Below are positions 16,143 through 24,513 of a DNA stretch of 64,000 nt, in pieces. Positions within the stretch are counted from its first letter, which is position 1; each line of letters opens with the position of its first letter. Location of the stretch: NCBI GenBank assembly GCA_965250215.1, contig CBDFNN010000004.1, positions 1,612,001 through 1,676,000 of the forward strand, written 5' to 3'. The DNA is from CBDFNN01 sp965250215 (GTDB taxonomy: Bacteria > Bacteroidota > Rhodothermia > Rhodothermales > DATKEJ01). The notes below the pieces were generated by a model. The model was not told where the DNA came from. It searched no databases and saw nothing but the letters and a program-made list of their open reading frames with translations. A program made the translations under genes and the position numbers.

Positions 16143-17231
16143 ATGCGAAGGCTGATAGCAAAGTCAATTGCTCTGTTCATACTTTTAGTGTTTGGCGCGA
16201 TTCCGATTATGGGGCAATCAGATTCCGAACTCGATTCTTCAAGAACACTACGTGTGGGTGTCGCAGGGAGTGAGCCCTTTGTGTTTCACGACACGGACTC
16301 AGGGATAGCCTTGGAAATCTGGGAACGCATAGCACGTCAAAAATCGTGGCTCTACGAGTATGTACCCCTGAACAGCGTCAACGAAGCAAGTGCGGCTTTG
16401 AATCAAAGTGATGTTGACCTCGTGGTTGGGCCAATCAGTATTACAGCTCATCGTTTGAAGTCCATGCAATTTTCCCAACCGTTTTACAACTCGAGTATCT
16501 CAATTATGTCTGAGAAAAATGAGTTCAGTTTGTGGGATAGGATTCGACCATTATTTAGCTACAAACTGCTATTGGCCGTTGGCGTTTTCTTGTTGATTCT
16601 TACTGTAGTAGGCTCACTATTCTGGCTGGCCGAGCGCAAAAAATCACCAGATCAGTTTCCGCATGCTCCGCTTGGAGGAATTGGTACAGGTATGTGGCTC
16701 GCCATTGTAACAATGAGCACAACAGGATATGGTGATAAAGCACCTATTACAGCATTGGGTAGGATAATAGCCGGAACATGGATGGTCATATGCCTATTAT
16801 TTGCAACATCAATGGTTGCCGGAATTGCAAGCACTTTATCTATTTCTATTCAAGCAAGCAGCATCACGACCATTGAGCAGCTTTCAGGTAAAAAGACATC
16901 GACCATAGCAAATTCACCGTCAGAGGAATTCTTACGAAATACGGGTACAGAGGTAATCGGTGTCGAGAGTTTAGTAGCTGCTATTGACTTGCTGGAGCGG
17001 AAAACAGTTGACGCAGTCGTCTATGATCGACCACAGCTACTCTACTATCTCAAAAAGAATCGAAAAAAGAATCTCTATATCAGCAGAGCGGAATACGCCA
17101 AGCAAGGATATGGTTTTGCGTTTCCAATGGATTCCCGCCTGGTTATTGACGTCAATCGAGTGCTACTAGAGCTATCAGAAAGTTCAACAACGGAAGGAAT
17201 AATTCATGACTACATTCAGAAAGACGAATAG
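16143..17231 (+). CDS. GluR0-like prokaryotic ionotropic glutamate receptor (ligand-gated K+ channel)
   Basis: 362 residues from the ATG at 16143, which starts signal peptide MRRLIAKSIALFILLVFGAIPIMGQ. A periplasmic amino-acid-binding domain (SBP_bac_3 type) is split into two lobes. Lobe 1 (about 35-130) carries VVGPISITAHRLKSMQFSQP, whose Arg is the usual alpha-carboxylate ligand. A membrane helix, pore loop and second helix occupy about 135-235, with the K+ channel filter TTGYGD at residues 193-198. Lobe 2 (about 240-362) includes DAVVYDRPQLLYYL. This order (S1, TM, P-loop, TM, S2) is that of Synechocystis GluR0. The eukaryotic SYTANLAAF motif is absent. The ligand is not known. It sits between a DUF3500 remnant and the intact DUF3500 gene. 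Confidence 0.85.
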   Translation: MRRLIAKSIALFILLVFGAIPIMGQSDSELDSSRTLRVGVAGSEPFVFHDTDSGIALEIWERIARQKSWLYEYVPLNSVNEASAALNQSDVDLVVGPISITAHRLKSMQFSQPFYNSSISIMSEKNEFSLWDRIRPLFSYKLLLAVGVFLLILTVVGSLFWLAERKKSPDQFPHAPLGGIGTGMWLAIVTMSTTGYGDKAPITALGRIIAGTWMVICLLFATSMVAGIASTLSISIQASSITTIEQLSGKKTSTIANSPSEEFLRNTGTEVIGVESLVAAIDLLERKTVDAVVYDRPQLLYYLKKNRKKNLYISRAEYAKQGYGFAFPMDSRLVIDVNRVLLELSESSTTEGIIHDYIQKDE

Positions 17232-17256
17232 TGGGTCATTGGCGAGACATTGGTCT
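17229..17256. repeat. Heptad-like repeat starting at the channel gene stop codon
   Basis: From the TAG stop the units read TAGTGGG, TCATTGG, CGAGACA, TTGGTCT. They share the TCATTGG/TTGGTC flavour of the repeats at 280-368 and 9853-9922. A second short block (AGTCGTC, AGCTTTC, AGTCGTA, about 17318-17338) lies just before the convergent DUF3500 stop codon. Confidence 0.5.
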
Positions 17257-17345
17257 GATTTAAAGAACTGAATAAAGACTATTAGAGTTGTATTTATTGT
17301 TCTAGATGATGTCCAATAGTCGTCAGCTTTCAGTCGTAAGAGAAA

Positions 17346-18515
17346 TTAGTTTCGGTGGTCGTGTTCTTCGTAGTGCTTTCCGAGCCAGTCTTCCCCGTAA
17401 TCGTTACTAGGATCACGCACGATAGAATGGACGTGATTTGCGGCCTCGGCATCTTCTCCCACCCCGCGTTCTCTCATATATTCAATGAGAATTGAAGGAC
17501 CGTGGACTCGGTAGTAGAATCGCTTTTTAATATCATCGGACGGTCCGATCCAGGTGAAGTGCAGTGTGTTGAGACCGTCGGCTTTTATCCTTTTCAGTTG
17601 CCTCTCCGCCGTATCGTGGTCGGCATTTCGAACATATTCATTGATGAGATAAAATAGCTGTTGTTGTTGTGCCTCATTCAATTCATTGGCCTTGATGCCC
17701 TCGAAGGATTCTAGAGAGCCACGATTTCCAGGACCCTCAAAAATGTCTCTCGGGATCACGTTGCTTAGAACAGCTTGCTTATGTTGAAGCTCATTCAGGG
17801 AGCTTACCAGTTCGAATCCCCTTTCCACCTCGTGAGATAAAACTTTCCAACCTGCAAAGGGCCCTTCCTTGACTATGAAGGGTTCGGCACCCAAAAACAT
17901 CGGAGTAAAGCCGACTTTTTCACCGACGACGGTGAAGATAGATGCCATGTGATGCCCATGAAGAGACCAGGCCCAAGAAGAATCTGTAGACGGACTTCCA
18001 TGGAAAACGAACCAATAGTTGTCCGTGGACCAAGAGTCCACAAGCTTCCTGAAGAACTCTGGATCGCGGGCTGTTGCGACGCGTGACTCGGATTGCTCAC
18101 TTAAAATATCATCCAACCACATTATGCCTGCTATTTTCTGATATCCTTGACTACTTGTCGACGCTCTGATAAGATCGTGAAGGAGCATTCGTTGCTCACT
18201 TGAAAGATCGCGGACATGTGCACCGTCTCTTTCGACAAACATGGCTGGAAGATTGCTCCACTTGGTCCGTGAACTGTCATCGTCAAATGAATAGCTAGCT
18301 TGTGTGCGAAGCTTATTGTCTAAACCAGACAGAAGGCTAAGTGCGGCATCTTTCATTTGCCCAGCGCTTCCAATATTATTTTTTGCTTCTTCGGAATCGT
18401 CCGTAGAATAGCTCTCTAGATGGGCTAGGCTTTCTACGCTATCTCCCCCACATGATATGAGTAAGGCAGGAAGGAGTAGGAAAAGGAATTTGATGGGGGA
18501 ACTGAATAGCTTCAT
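17346..18515 (-). CDS. DUF3500 lipoprotein
   Basis: 389 residues from the ATG at 18515, giving lipoprotein signal MKLFSSPIKFLFLLLPALLISC with lipobox LISC; the longer frame back to 18590 has no signal. The DUF3500 core is clear: NYWFVFHGSPSTDSSWAWSL, LHGHHMASIFTVVG, FLGAEPF, then LHFTWIG and the terminal GPSILIEY...ANHVHSIVRD with several His residues. The family is widespread among environmental bacteria, secreted or lipid-anchored, with no proven activity; the conserved His clusters suggest a metal site. A truncated copy lies at 15885-16052. Confidence 0.85.
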   Translation of the reverse strand: MKLFSSPIKFLFLLLPALLISCGGDSVESLAHLESYSTDDSEEAKNNIGSAGQMKDAALSLLSGLDNKLRTQASYSFDDDSSRTKWSNLPAMFVERDGAHVRDLSSEQRMLLHDLIRASTSSQGYQKIAGIMWLDDILSEQSESRVATARDPEFFRKLVDSWSTDNYWFVFHGSPSTDSSWAWSLHGHHMASIFTVVGEKVGFTPMFLGAEPFIVKEGPFAGWKVLSHEVERGFELVSSLNELQHKQAVLSNVIPRDIFEGPGNRGSLESFEGIKANELNEAQQQQLFYLINEYVRNADHDTAERQLKRIKADGLNTLHFTWIGPSDDIKKRFYYRVHGPSILIEYMRERGVGEDAEAANHVHSIVRDPSNDYGEDWLGKHYEEHDHRN

Positions 18516-18709
18516 GTTCGAGATGTTATGTGATATCGAATGTAAAAGAGGATACAAAACCAAATATTTGAAAAGAGATTCGTCAAACATCGATAGAAGA
18601 AACGATTCGATGCTTTGATTTTATATGCCGAGAAAGTGAAATCACACTCCCCCTGTAATGATGCTTTCCTAGTCGATTCTTGTATCTTTGGGCACCAAAC
18701 CCATGAACC

Positions 18710-21559
18710 ATGAGAATCTTTCTATCCCTTGTTTTTTGTATTTCATTAATCGGAACTTTGCGCGCTCAGGTAAACCCTTCTGCCACACCATTTGAAGCGA
18801 GATTGGAGGCCAGTTCGGCCAAAGATCACGGAGCCTCGCTTGTCAAAAACCTTCCATTCGAAAATATCGGACCGACGGTCATGAGCGGGCGTGTCACAGA
18901 TATTGATGTTCATCCCGACGACCCGACACATTTTTATGTCGCTTATGCTTCCGGTGGACTATGGAAGACGAAATCCAACGGTTCTAGCTTCGAAGCGATG
19001 TTCGACAATCAGCCCGTGATGACAATCGGAGATATCGCTGTTGATTGGTCTACTAATCCTGAGACTGTTTGGGTTGGAACGGGAGAGAAGAATTCTAGTC
19101 GATCCTCCTATTCTGGAGTCGGCATGTTCGTGTCTCGAGATTTGGGTGTGACATGGGAGCACAAAGGTCTGCCTGAGTCCCATCATATTGCTAGGATTGT
19201 ACTGGATGCCGAAAATTCCGAGCACCTTTTAGTAGCTGTGCTTGGTCATCTCTACTCACCGAATCAAGAACGTGGGGTCTATCGATCCATGGACGGCGGA
19301 AGCAACTGGACACAAGTTCTTTTTGTCGACGAAAACTCTGGAGCAATAGATCTTATTCGTGACATCGCCAATCCAGAACGTTTATATGCTTCAACTTGGA
19401 CAAGAGAAAGGAGAGCCTGGAATTTTCTTGAGGGCGGTACGGGTAGTGGTATTCACAGATCAGATGACAACGGCGCTACTTGGGTCAAAGTCACGAGTGG
19501 CAACAATGGATTTCCTCAAACAGAAGGAAGTGGCCGCATTGGTTTGGATGTTCATGCCAATGGAGATCTTTGGGCGATTCTCGATAATCAGGATCGGCGA
19601 GAAGAGGAGGAAGACGAGGCGGCCGACGGCGAGCCGCTAACGAAAGATGATCTTCGTGAAATGAATAGAGCGGAATTTCTCAATAAAGTTGACCAGGAAA
19701 AGCTCGCTGAGTATTTGGAGGACAACAGCTTTCCTGAGAAATACAAAGCAAAGGAAGTATTGGAGCAGATTACAGATGGAGAGCTTGATCATCTCGATCT
19801 CGTAAGCTACTTAGAAGATGCCAACGCTCAGCTATTTGATACTCCTGTAAAAGGCGCGGAGGTCTACAAGTCATCTGATGGCGGCGAGACCTGGGTTCGA
19901 ACTCATGAGGAGTATATAGACGGTCTATTCAATACATATGGCTACTATTTCGGCGAAATTAGAGTTGATCCATTGAATCCGGAAGTTGTCTACATTTTGG
20001 GAGTGCCCTTTCTGCGCTCGGAAGATGGCGGGGCAACTTGGGCGAGTGCGGGCGGACGAAATGTCCACTCGGATCATCAAGCGCTATGGGTTAGCCCTGA
20101 TCGTGCCGGCCACCTTATCAATGGTAATGATGGGGGATTGAATATGAGTTATGATTCTGGCGAGTCTTGGTTCAAATTAAATAGTCCTCAAGTGGGTCAG
20201 TTCTATGACGTCGAAATAGACATGGCCGAGCCTTACAAAGTATATGGAGGACTTCAAGATAATGGTGTATGGGTAGGTCCAAGTAGCTACACCGAATCGC
20301 ATCGATGGCATCAAACGGGACGCTATCCTTACGAGAACATTATGGGGGGAGATGGCATGCAGACGCAGGTCGATTTTCGCGACAATACAACGGTCTATAC
20401 CGGTCTACAGTTTGGCAACTATTCTAGATTGGACAGACATGCAGACAAACGAACGAGAGTAAAACCAAGGCACGAGCTGGGAGACCGTCCACTTCGATTC
20501 AACTGGCTGACTCCGATTCATCTATCACGTCACAATGAGGATATTCTTTACATGGGGTCCAATAAGATGCATCGATCTTTGGACCAAGGTGAGACTTTCG
20601 AAGACGTGAGCGGAGATCTGACACGTGGCGGGCAAGATGGAGACGTCCCCTTCGGCACATTGACCAGCATTGACGAGTCTTCCCTTCAGTTCGGACTGGT
20701 ATACGTGGGAAGTGATGATGGCCTAATTCACATGAGTGTTTCGGGAGGACCTGATTGGAAAAATATCTCAGATTCACTGCCGTCGGAGATTTCTAAGCTT
20801 TGGGTAAGCAGAGTGGAGGCCTCGCATTTCCAAAAGGAAAGGGTTTATGCCTCTTTCAATGGCTACCGATGGGATCATTTTGAATCCTATGTCTACGTCT
20901 CGGAGAATCAGGGTGAGACTTGGAAGAGATTAGGACTGGATCTGCCAACCGAGCCCGTCAACGTGATACATGAAGACCCTTTCAATGAAGACATCCTGTA
21001 TGTCGGAACAGATCATGGGGTCTATATATCTCTAGATCGCGGAGAGCAGTTTATGAGCTTCAGCGAAGGACTTTTTGGTGCTCCGGTACACGATGTCTTG
21101 GTGCACCCGAGGGATGGAGAGCTAATCGTTGGAACACATGGTCGGTCCATTTTCAAGGCTGACCTTAAGCCAGTCCATGCCATGGTCGACTCTGTTATGG
21201 CACTGCCCGTATTCGTTTACGAGATTCAGGAAATTAAGCACTCTGATTCTTGGGGAGATAAAAGGGCGTCCTGGTCTGAGCTAAATCTGCCTGAAAGAAC
21301 TATTGTCGTTTGGTCTGCGGCTGATGGCGAGGCGGAAATGAAGATTCAGGATTCCGAAGGCGGCTCGTGGTATGAGGATAATGTCAATCTTGAACGAGGT
21401 TTGAACTACATCGAATACGACTTGTCTGTAAATAAAAAAGTAAAAGACGGACCTGAAGAAAAGGAGAATGGGACTAGATATTTGGAAGTCGGTGAGTATG
21501 ATCTCTCGATAAAAAAAGACGGCGTGGACTCTAAGGTCAACTTGGTGGTGGAAGAGTGA
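18710..21559 (+). CDS. Secreted sortilin/VPS10-type BNR-repeat protein, second copy
   Basis: 949 residues with signal peptide MRIFLSLVFCISLIGTLRAQ. At least ten Asp-box/BNR repeats (SMDGGSNW, SSDGGETW, SEDGGATW, SYDSGESW, SENQGETW and others) span about residues 60-790. The start of the mature protein, FENIGPTVMSGRVTDIDVHP, matches LRNIGPAFTSGRIADIAIHP of the copy at 1370-4585, so the two are paralogues. Distinctive here is an acidic, helical insertion of about 75 residues near residues 300-375. There is no T9SS domain. An octad repeat begins at its stop codon and runs into the next gene. Confidence 0.85.
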   Translation: MRIFLSLVFCISLIGTLRAQVNPSATPFEARLEASSAKDHGASLVKNLPFENIGPTVMSGRVTDIDVHPDDPTHFYVAYASGGLWKTKSNGSSFEAMFDNQPVMTIGDIAVDWSTNPETVWVGTGEKNSSRSSYSGVGMFVSRDLGVTWEHKGLPESHHIARIVLDAENSEHLLVAVLGHLYSPNQERGVYRSMDGGSNWTQVLFVDENSGAIDLIRDIANPERLYASTWTRERRAWNFLEGGTGSGIHRSDDNGATWVKVTSGNNGFPQTEGSGRIGLDVHANGDLWAILDNQDRREEEEDEAADGEPLTKDDLREMNRAEFLNKVDQEKLAEYLEDNSFPEKYKAKEVLEQITDGELDHLDLVSYLEDANAQLFDTPVKGAEVYKSSDGGETWVRTHEEYIDGLFNTYGYYFGEIRVDPLNPEVVYILGVPFLRSEDGGATWASAGGRNVHSDHQALWVSPDRAGHLINGNDGGLNMSYDSGESWFKLNSPQVGQFYDVEIDMAEPYKVYGGLQDNGVWVGPSSYTESHRWHQTGRYPYENIMGGDGMQTQVDFRDNTTVYTGLQFGNYSRLDRHADKRTRVKPRHELGDRPLRFNWLTPIHLSRHNEDILYMGSNKMHRSLDQGETFEDVSGDLTRGGQDGDVPFGTLTSIDESSLQFGLVYVGSDDGLIHMSVSGGPDWKNISDSLPSEISKLWVSRVEASHFQKERVYASFNGYRWDHFESYVYVSENQGETWKRLGLDLPTEPVNVIHEDPFNEDILYVGTDHGVYISLDRGEQFMSFSEGLFGAPVHDVLVHPRDGELIVGTHGRSIFKADLKPVHAMVDSVMALPVFVYEIQEIKHSDSWGDKRASWSELNLPERTIVVWSAADGEAEMKIQDSEGGSWYEDNVNLERGLNYIEYDLSVNKKVKDGPEEKENGTRYLEVGEYDLSIKKDGVDSKVNLVVEE

Positions 21560-21659
21560 GCAGAAATTCAGATTGTCAGAACTTCCGATTTTCCGATTAT
21601 TCGAGATAGTGAATGATCGAATTTCCGAAATGCCGATTTCAGACTGTCCGAGAGAGTGG
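21557..21659. repeat. Octanucleotide degenerate repeat between two genes
   Basis: From the stop codon the units are TGAGCAGA, AATTCAGA, TTGTCAGA, ACTTCCGA, TTTTCCGA, TTATTCGA, GATAGTGA, ATGATCGA, ATTTCCGA, AATGCCGA, TTTCAGA (7 bp), CTGTCCGA, GAGAGTGG. The consensus is xxxTCCGA with an 8-bp period, unlike the 7-bp arrays elsewhere in the window. It fills the whole gap up to the following gene. Confidence 0.8.
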
Positions 21660-21664
21660 AATGC

Positions 21665-22234
21665 ATGCCAAATGAAGATTCTACTTACGAACCCAAGTCA
21701 AGAGATGATTGGCGAGAATGGTTAAAGGAGAACCATGATTCCGCAGAAAACGTCTGGGTTGTAGTCTTCAAACAGGGTAGCGGTAGAGCTAATATCACAG
21801 TACCAGAAATCATTGATGAAGCCATGTGTTTTGCTTGGATCGATAGCAAGAAGAAGGGTCGTGATGCGAGTAGTTATCTGCTCTACGTGTCTCGTCGCAA
21901 TCCGAATGCCAACTGGAGCCGCGTCAATAAAAGAAAGATTTCTCAGTTGAAAAAAGAAGGCCAATTGACGTCCTCTGGTCTCGAAATGATCAAAGAGGCG
22001 AAGCGAAACGGTTCGTGGGATGCCCTGAATGATGTGGAAGATCTGATCATTCCACCTGACATGCTGTCTTTATTGAAGAAAGACGGTGACGCATTCGAGA
22101 ACTGGGAGAATTATCCTAGGAATGTAAAGAGAGCCACCTTAGAGTGGATATTTGTAGCGAAGAAAGAGGAGACCAGAGAAAGGAGGATTTATCAGGCGGT
22201 TCTTGCTGCGAGTGAGAACGAGAGACTTTATTAG
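21665..22234 (+). CDS. YdeI/OmpD-associated family protein
   Basis: 189 residues from the ATG at 21665; an upstream GTG at 21656 is less likely. The family signature is clear: SRDDWREWLKENHDSAENVW, then VPEIIDEAMCFAWIDSKKKG and NANWSRVNKRKISQL, and at the C terminus FENWENYPRNVKRATLEWI. The E-A-x-C-F-x-W-I-D box is typical. The proteins are cytoplasmic, sometimes linked to bacteriocin or peptide tolerance, with no defined reaction. It follows the sortilin-like gene after an octad repeat and ends convergently with a methyltransferase gene 44 bases away. Confidence 0.85.
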   Translation: MPNEDSTYEPKSRDDWREWLKENHDSAENVWVVVFKQGSGRANITVPEIIDEAMCFAWIDSKKKGRDASSYLLYVSRRNPNANWSRVNKRKISQLKKEGQLTSSGLEMIKEAKRNGSWDALNDVEDLIIPPDMLSLLKKDGDAFENWENYPRNVKRATLEWIFVAKKEETRERRIYQAVLAASENERLY

Positions 22235-22278
22235 TGGCTCGTTTATGGAGAACACAGGATTTAAGTGACCCGACTAAA

Positions 22279-23094
22279 TCAGTTTTTCCTAAATACTCCC
22301 TCAACCATGAATTCTGTGTCGCTCGAAATCAAGGAAAACCCAAAGTCCTCAACAAACTGTTTCATTTTGTCCAAGGTCGTGAATTCATAGGGATACCCAC
22401 CTAGCCAGTCTATCCAGTCGTGCCACTTACTCATGCCACGTGCATTGTAGTAATTTGTATATCGTTTCCTTGGATTTTTGAACTTGAGGAGGTCCTCAGC
22501 AATCCCTCGAAGAAGATAATAGGGGATGAATATGGAGAGGATCAGAGCTTTCCCAAGGAAGGAAGAACAATAGGTTTTCTTGATTATTCTCCAAACCTCC
22601 GATATTTTCCCCCGATCCCGATAGAGGCCGATATAAAATATTCCTCCGTCTTCGACGGGAATGGACGCATTAGAGACTGCTTCCCACATACTACCCGTGT
22701 GGTGAAGCACTCCCCAAGAATAAACTAAGGATGATTTATCAAGGGATTCCATCAGGCCTTTATCGAGAACAGAACCTTCTGAAACTGTCCATTCCGGGTC
22801 GTTTGGAAAATATTTTTCGCGAAGAAACAGAGTACATTCGACACTATCTCTGTCGTAGTCAAATGAGTGAACTGCAGCTCCAAGTCTTCTAAAAGCAAGT
22901 GAATGAATACCACTACCGCATCCAATATCCAATACTGTTTCACCGTCAAAACGGTCTCTTCCCAATCTATCGATGAGGGCTTTTTCAGCCGCGACTATTC
23001 TCGTTTCGTCGAGTTTTTGGAGAAAGCTCTTCCAGTTCGCGCCGAAAGCAAATCGTTCGCCACTCGCGACTTCAGTTTCGTGATTTGAGGACAT
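22279..23094 (-). CDS. Class I SAM-dependent methyltransferase
   Basis: 271 residues. VLDIGCGSGIHSLAFRRLGA is motif I, HSFDYDRDSVECTLFLRE motif II, and YSWGVLHHTGSMWEAV the post-motif signature of a methyltransferase clan often seen in surface-polysaccharide and lipid pathways. A hydrophobic helix (ALILSIFIPYYLLRGIA, about residues 175-191) suggests membrane association, followed by a region (YNARGMSKWHDWIDWLGGYP) also typical of that clan. The substrate is unknown. It is a single gene, downstream of the sdh operon on the same strand with a hairpin between. Confidence 0.8.
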   Translation of the reverse strand: MSSNHETEVASGERFAFGANWKSFLQKLDETRIVAAEKALIDRLGRDRFDGETVLDIGCGSGIHSLAFRRLGAAVHSFDYDRDSVECTLFLREKYFPNDPEWTVSEGSVLDKGLMESLDKSSLVYSWGVLHHTGSMWEAVSNASIPVEDGGIFYIGLYRDRGKISEVWRIIKKTYCSSFLGKALILSIFIPYYLLRGIAEDLLKFKNPRKRYTNYYNARGMSKWHDWIDWLGGYPYEFTTLDKMKQFVEDFGFSLISSDTEFMVEGVFRKN

Positions 23095-23205
23095 CGTCTA
23101 AGTTAGTTTGAAACGGCAAAGATAATCGCAGATTCAGGAGGGTTCTCTGGTTCTGCTTCAAATTCAAGTGATATTCTAATCGCTAGAAATGAATCAGATA
23201 ACAGA

Positions 23206-23250
23206 CCAAGTATTCTTAAGAGTAGACCGGCAGGTCCTTAAAATACTTGG
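23206..23250 (-). terminator. Long hairpin after the sdh operon
   Basis: CCAAGTATTCTTAAG (23206-23220) can pair with CTTAAAATACTTGG (23237-23250) with one bulged base, and inside this GACC (23224-23227) pairs with GGTC (23232-23235) around a GGCA loop. The structure lies 4 bases beyond the stop of the last gene of the sdh group. No clear U run follows on the minus strand, so it may be a 3'-end stabiliser instead of a terminator. Confidence 0.5.
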
Positions 23251-23253
23251 ATA

Positions 23254-23760
23254 TCAGTCCTCGATGTATGGTCGGTACTCTTCGTAAACAGGAGCGCAGA
23301 TCGCGGGATGTCTATTTATGATTCTAGCGCAGGTATTCCATCGGAGAACTGCCGAGTCATCGTCTGTCTCGCTAAGGGATTCTGCCTTTTCGTAGAAGAC
23401 CATTGCTTTTTCGAACCACTCGTGAGCAAGGTGACCGGATTCCGGACCGCGATCGTTCATGTGAACCATCGCACGCCTTTCGGCAATGATTCCTTGGTAG
23501 TAGACCGTATCGTGATCTGACTGTAGTTTCTCAACTAATTCAATGGACTCGCGATATTGTGGTCCCAAGTTTTTTGGGAACTGATCAGTCAAAGCCAAGA
23601 TCAATGAAACTATGGCGGCTTGATTTCCAGCCTCGTTGTCTAAAACATCTCGGCAAATACTCTCAGCCTGCAAAGGTTCATTGAGTAATCTGTAATGTAC
23701 CGCTTTTTCTAAAGCGGACTTTATGGCTGTTTTCGAAAGGGTCTTTAACTCGATTGCCAT
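23254..23760 (-). CDS. TPR-like helical protein downstream of sdhB
   Basis: 168 residues from the ATG at 23760. All-helical, with TPR-like pairs such as EKAVHYRLLNEPLQAESIC and WFEKAMVFYEKAESLSETDD. There is no signal peptide or membrane segment. It starts 10 bases after the sdhB stop, so it should be cotranscribed with the succinate dehydrogenase genes. It could be an assembly or accessory factor, but this is only inferred from position; it is not related in sequence to SdhE (the FAD-insertion factor). A GTG three codons upstream (23769) is an alternative start. Confidence 0.65.
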   Translation of the reverse strand: MAIELKTLSKTAIKSALEKAVHYRLLNEPLQAESICRDVLDNEAGNQAAIVSLILALTDQFPKNLGPQYRESIELVEKLQSDHDTVYYQGIIAERRAMVHMNDRGPESGHLAHEWFEKAMVFYEKAESLSETDDDSAVLRWNTCARIINRHPAICAPVYEEYRPYIED

Positions 23761-23769
23761 GATGTGCAC

Positions 23770-24513
23770 CTACTTCTTTTTCTTGAATACATTAAAGAGA
23801 CGTGTGACTGGATCATAGTAGCGATCAACGACCCTTTCCTTCAAGGGAATAATTCCGTTGTCCGTGATCTCAATATGTTCAGGACAGACCTCGGTACAAC
23901 ATCGAGTAATGTTGCACATTCCCGATCCATACTCGTTCTTTATTTCAGGAATACGATCTTCTTGATCCAAAGGATGCATCTCCAATCCCGCTAAGCGGAT
24001 CATAAACCTTGGTCCAACGAATTTCTTTTGCTGACCTTGATCTCGTATGACGTGACACACATCTTGACACAGATAGCACTCAATGCATTTTCGGAATTCC
24101 TGAACACGATCTACGTCTTTCTGCATCATCCGGTAATCGCCATCCTCGCCAGGTTCGCCAATCTTCAGAGGAGCGATTTTTTTGTTCTGCTCGTAATTCC
24201 ATGACACGTCTGTAACAAGGTCCTTGATAATAGGAAAGGACTTTAGCGGCTGGACTGTAATCGTTTCATCTTTTGGAAAATCTCCAAGGCGTGTCATGCA
24301 AGATAGTCGAGGTTTTCCATTGATCTCAACGCTGCATGATCCACATTTTCCTGCCTTGCAGTTCCATCGCACGGCCATGTCATTGGCTTCGCGCGTTTGA
24401 ATCCGATGGATGGCATCAAGCACAACCATCCCATCATCCACATCCGTACTGTATTCTTTGAATTCGCCGCCGCTAGAATCTCCACGCCATATCCGAAATT
24501 TTCGTTCAATCAT
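23770..24513 (-). CDS. sdhB: Succinate dehydrogenase iron-sulfur subunit
   Basis: 247 residues. The N-terminal ferredoxin domain binds a [2Fe-2S] cluster through Cys52, Cys57, Cys60 and Cys72 (CKAGKCGSC...C). The C-terminal helical domain has CIECYLCQDVC (Cys143, 146, 149, 153) and CNITRCCTEVCP (Cys200, 206, 210) for the [4Fe-4S] and third clusters. It passes electrons from SdhA flavin to the membrane subunit. The first codons overlap the end of sdhA by 8 bases, indicating translational coupling. Spacing and length match the SdhB of the mycobacterial Sdh1 type. Confidence 0.95.
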   Translation of the reverse strand: MIERKFRIWRGDSSGGEFKEYSTDVDDGMVVLDAIHRIQTREANDMAVRWNCKAGKCGSCSVEINGKPRLSCMTRLGDFPKDETITVQPLKSFPIIKDLVTDVSWNYEQNKKIAPLKIGEPGEDGDYRMMQKDVDRVQEFRKCIECYLCQDVCHVIRDQGQQKKFVGPRFMIRLAGLEMHPLDQEDRIPEIKNEYGSGMCNITRCCTEVCPEHIEITDNGIIPLKERVVDRYYDPVTRLFNVFKKKK

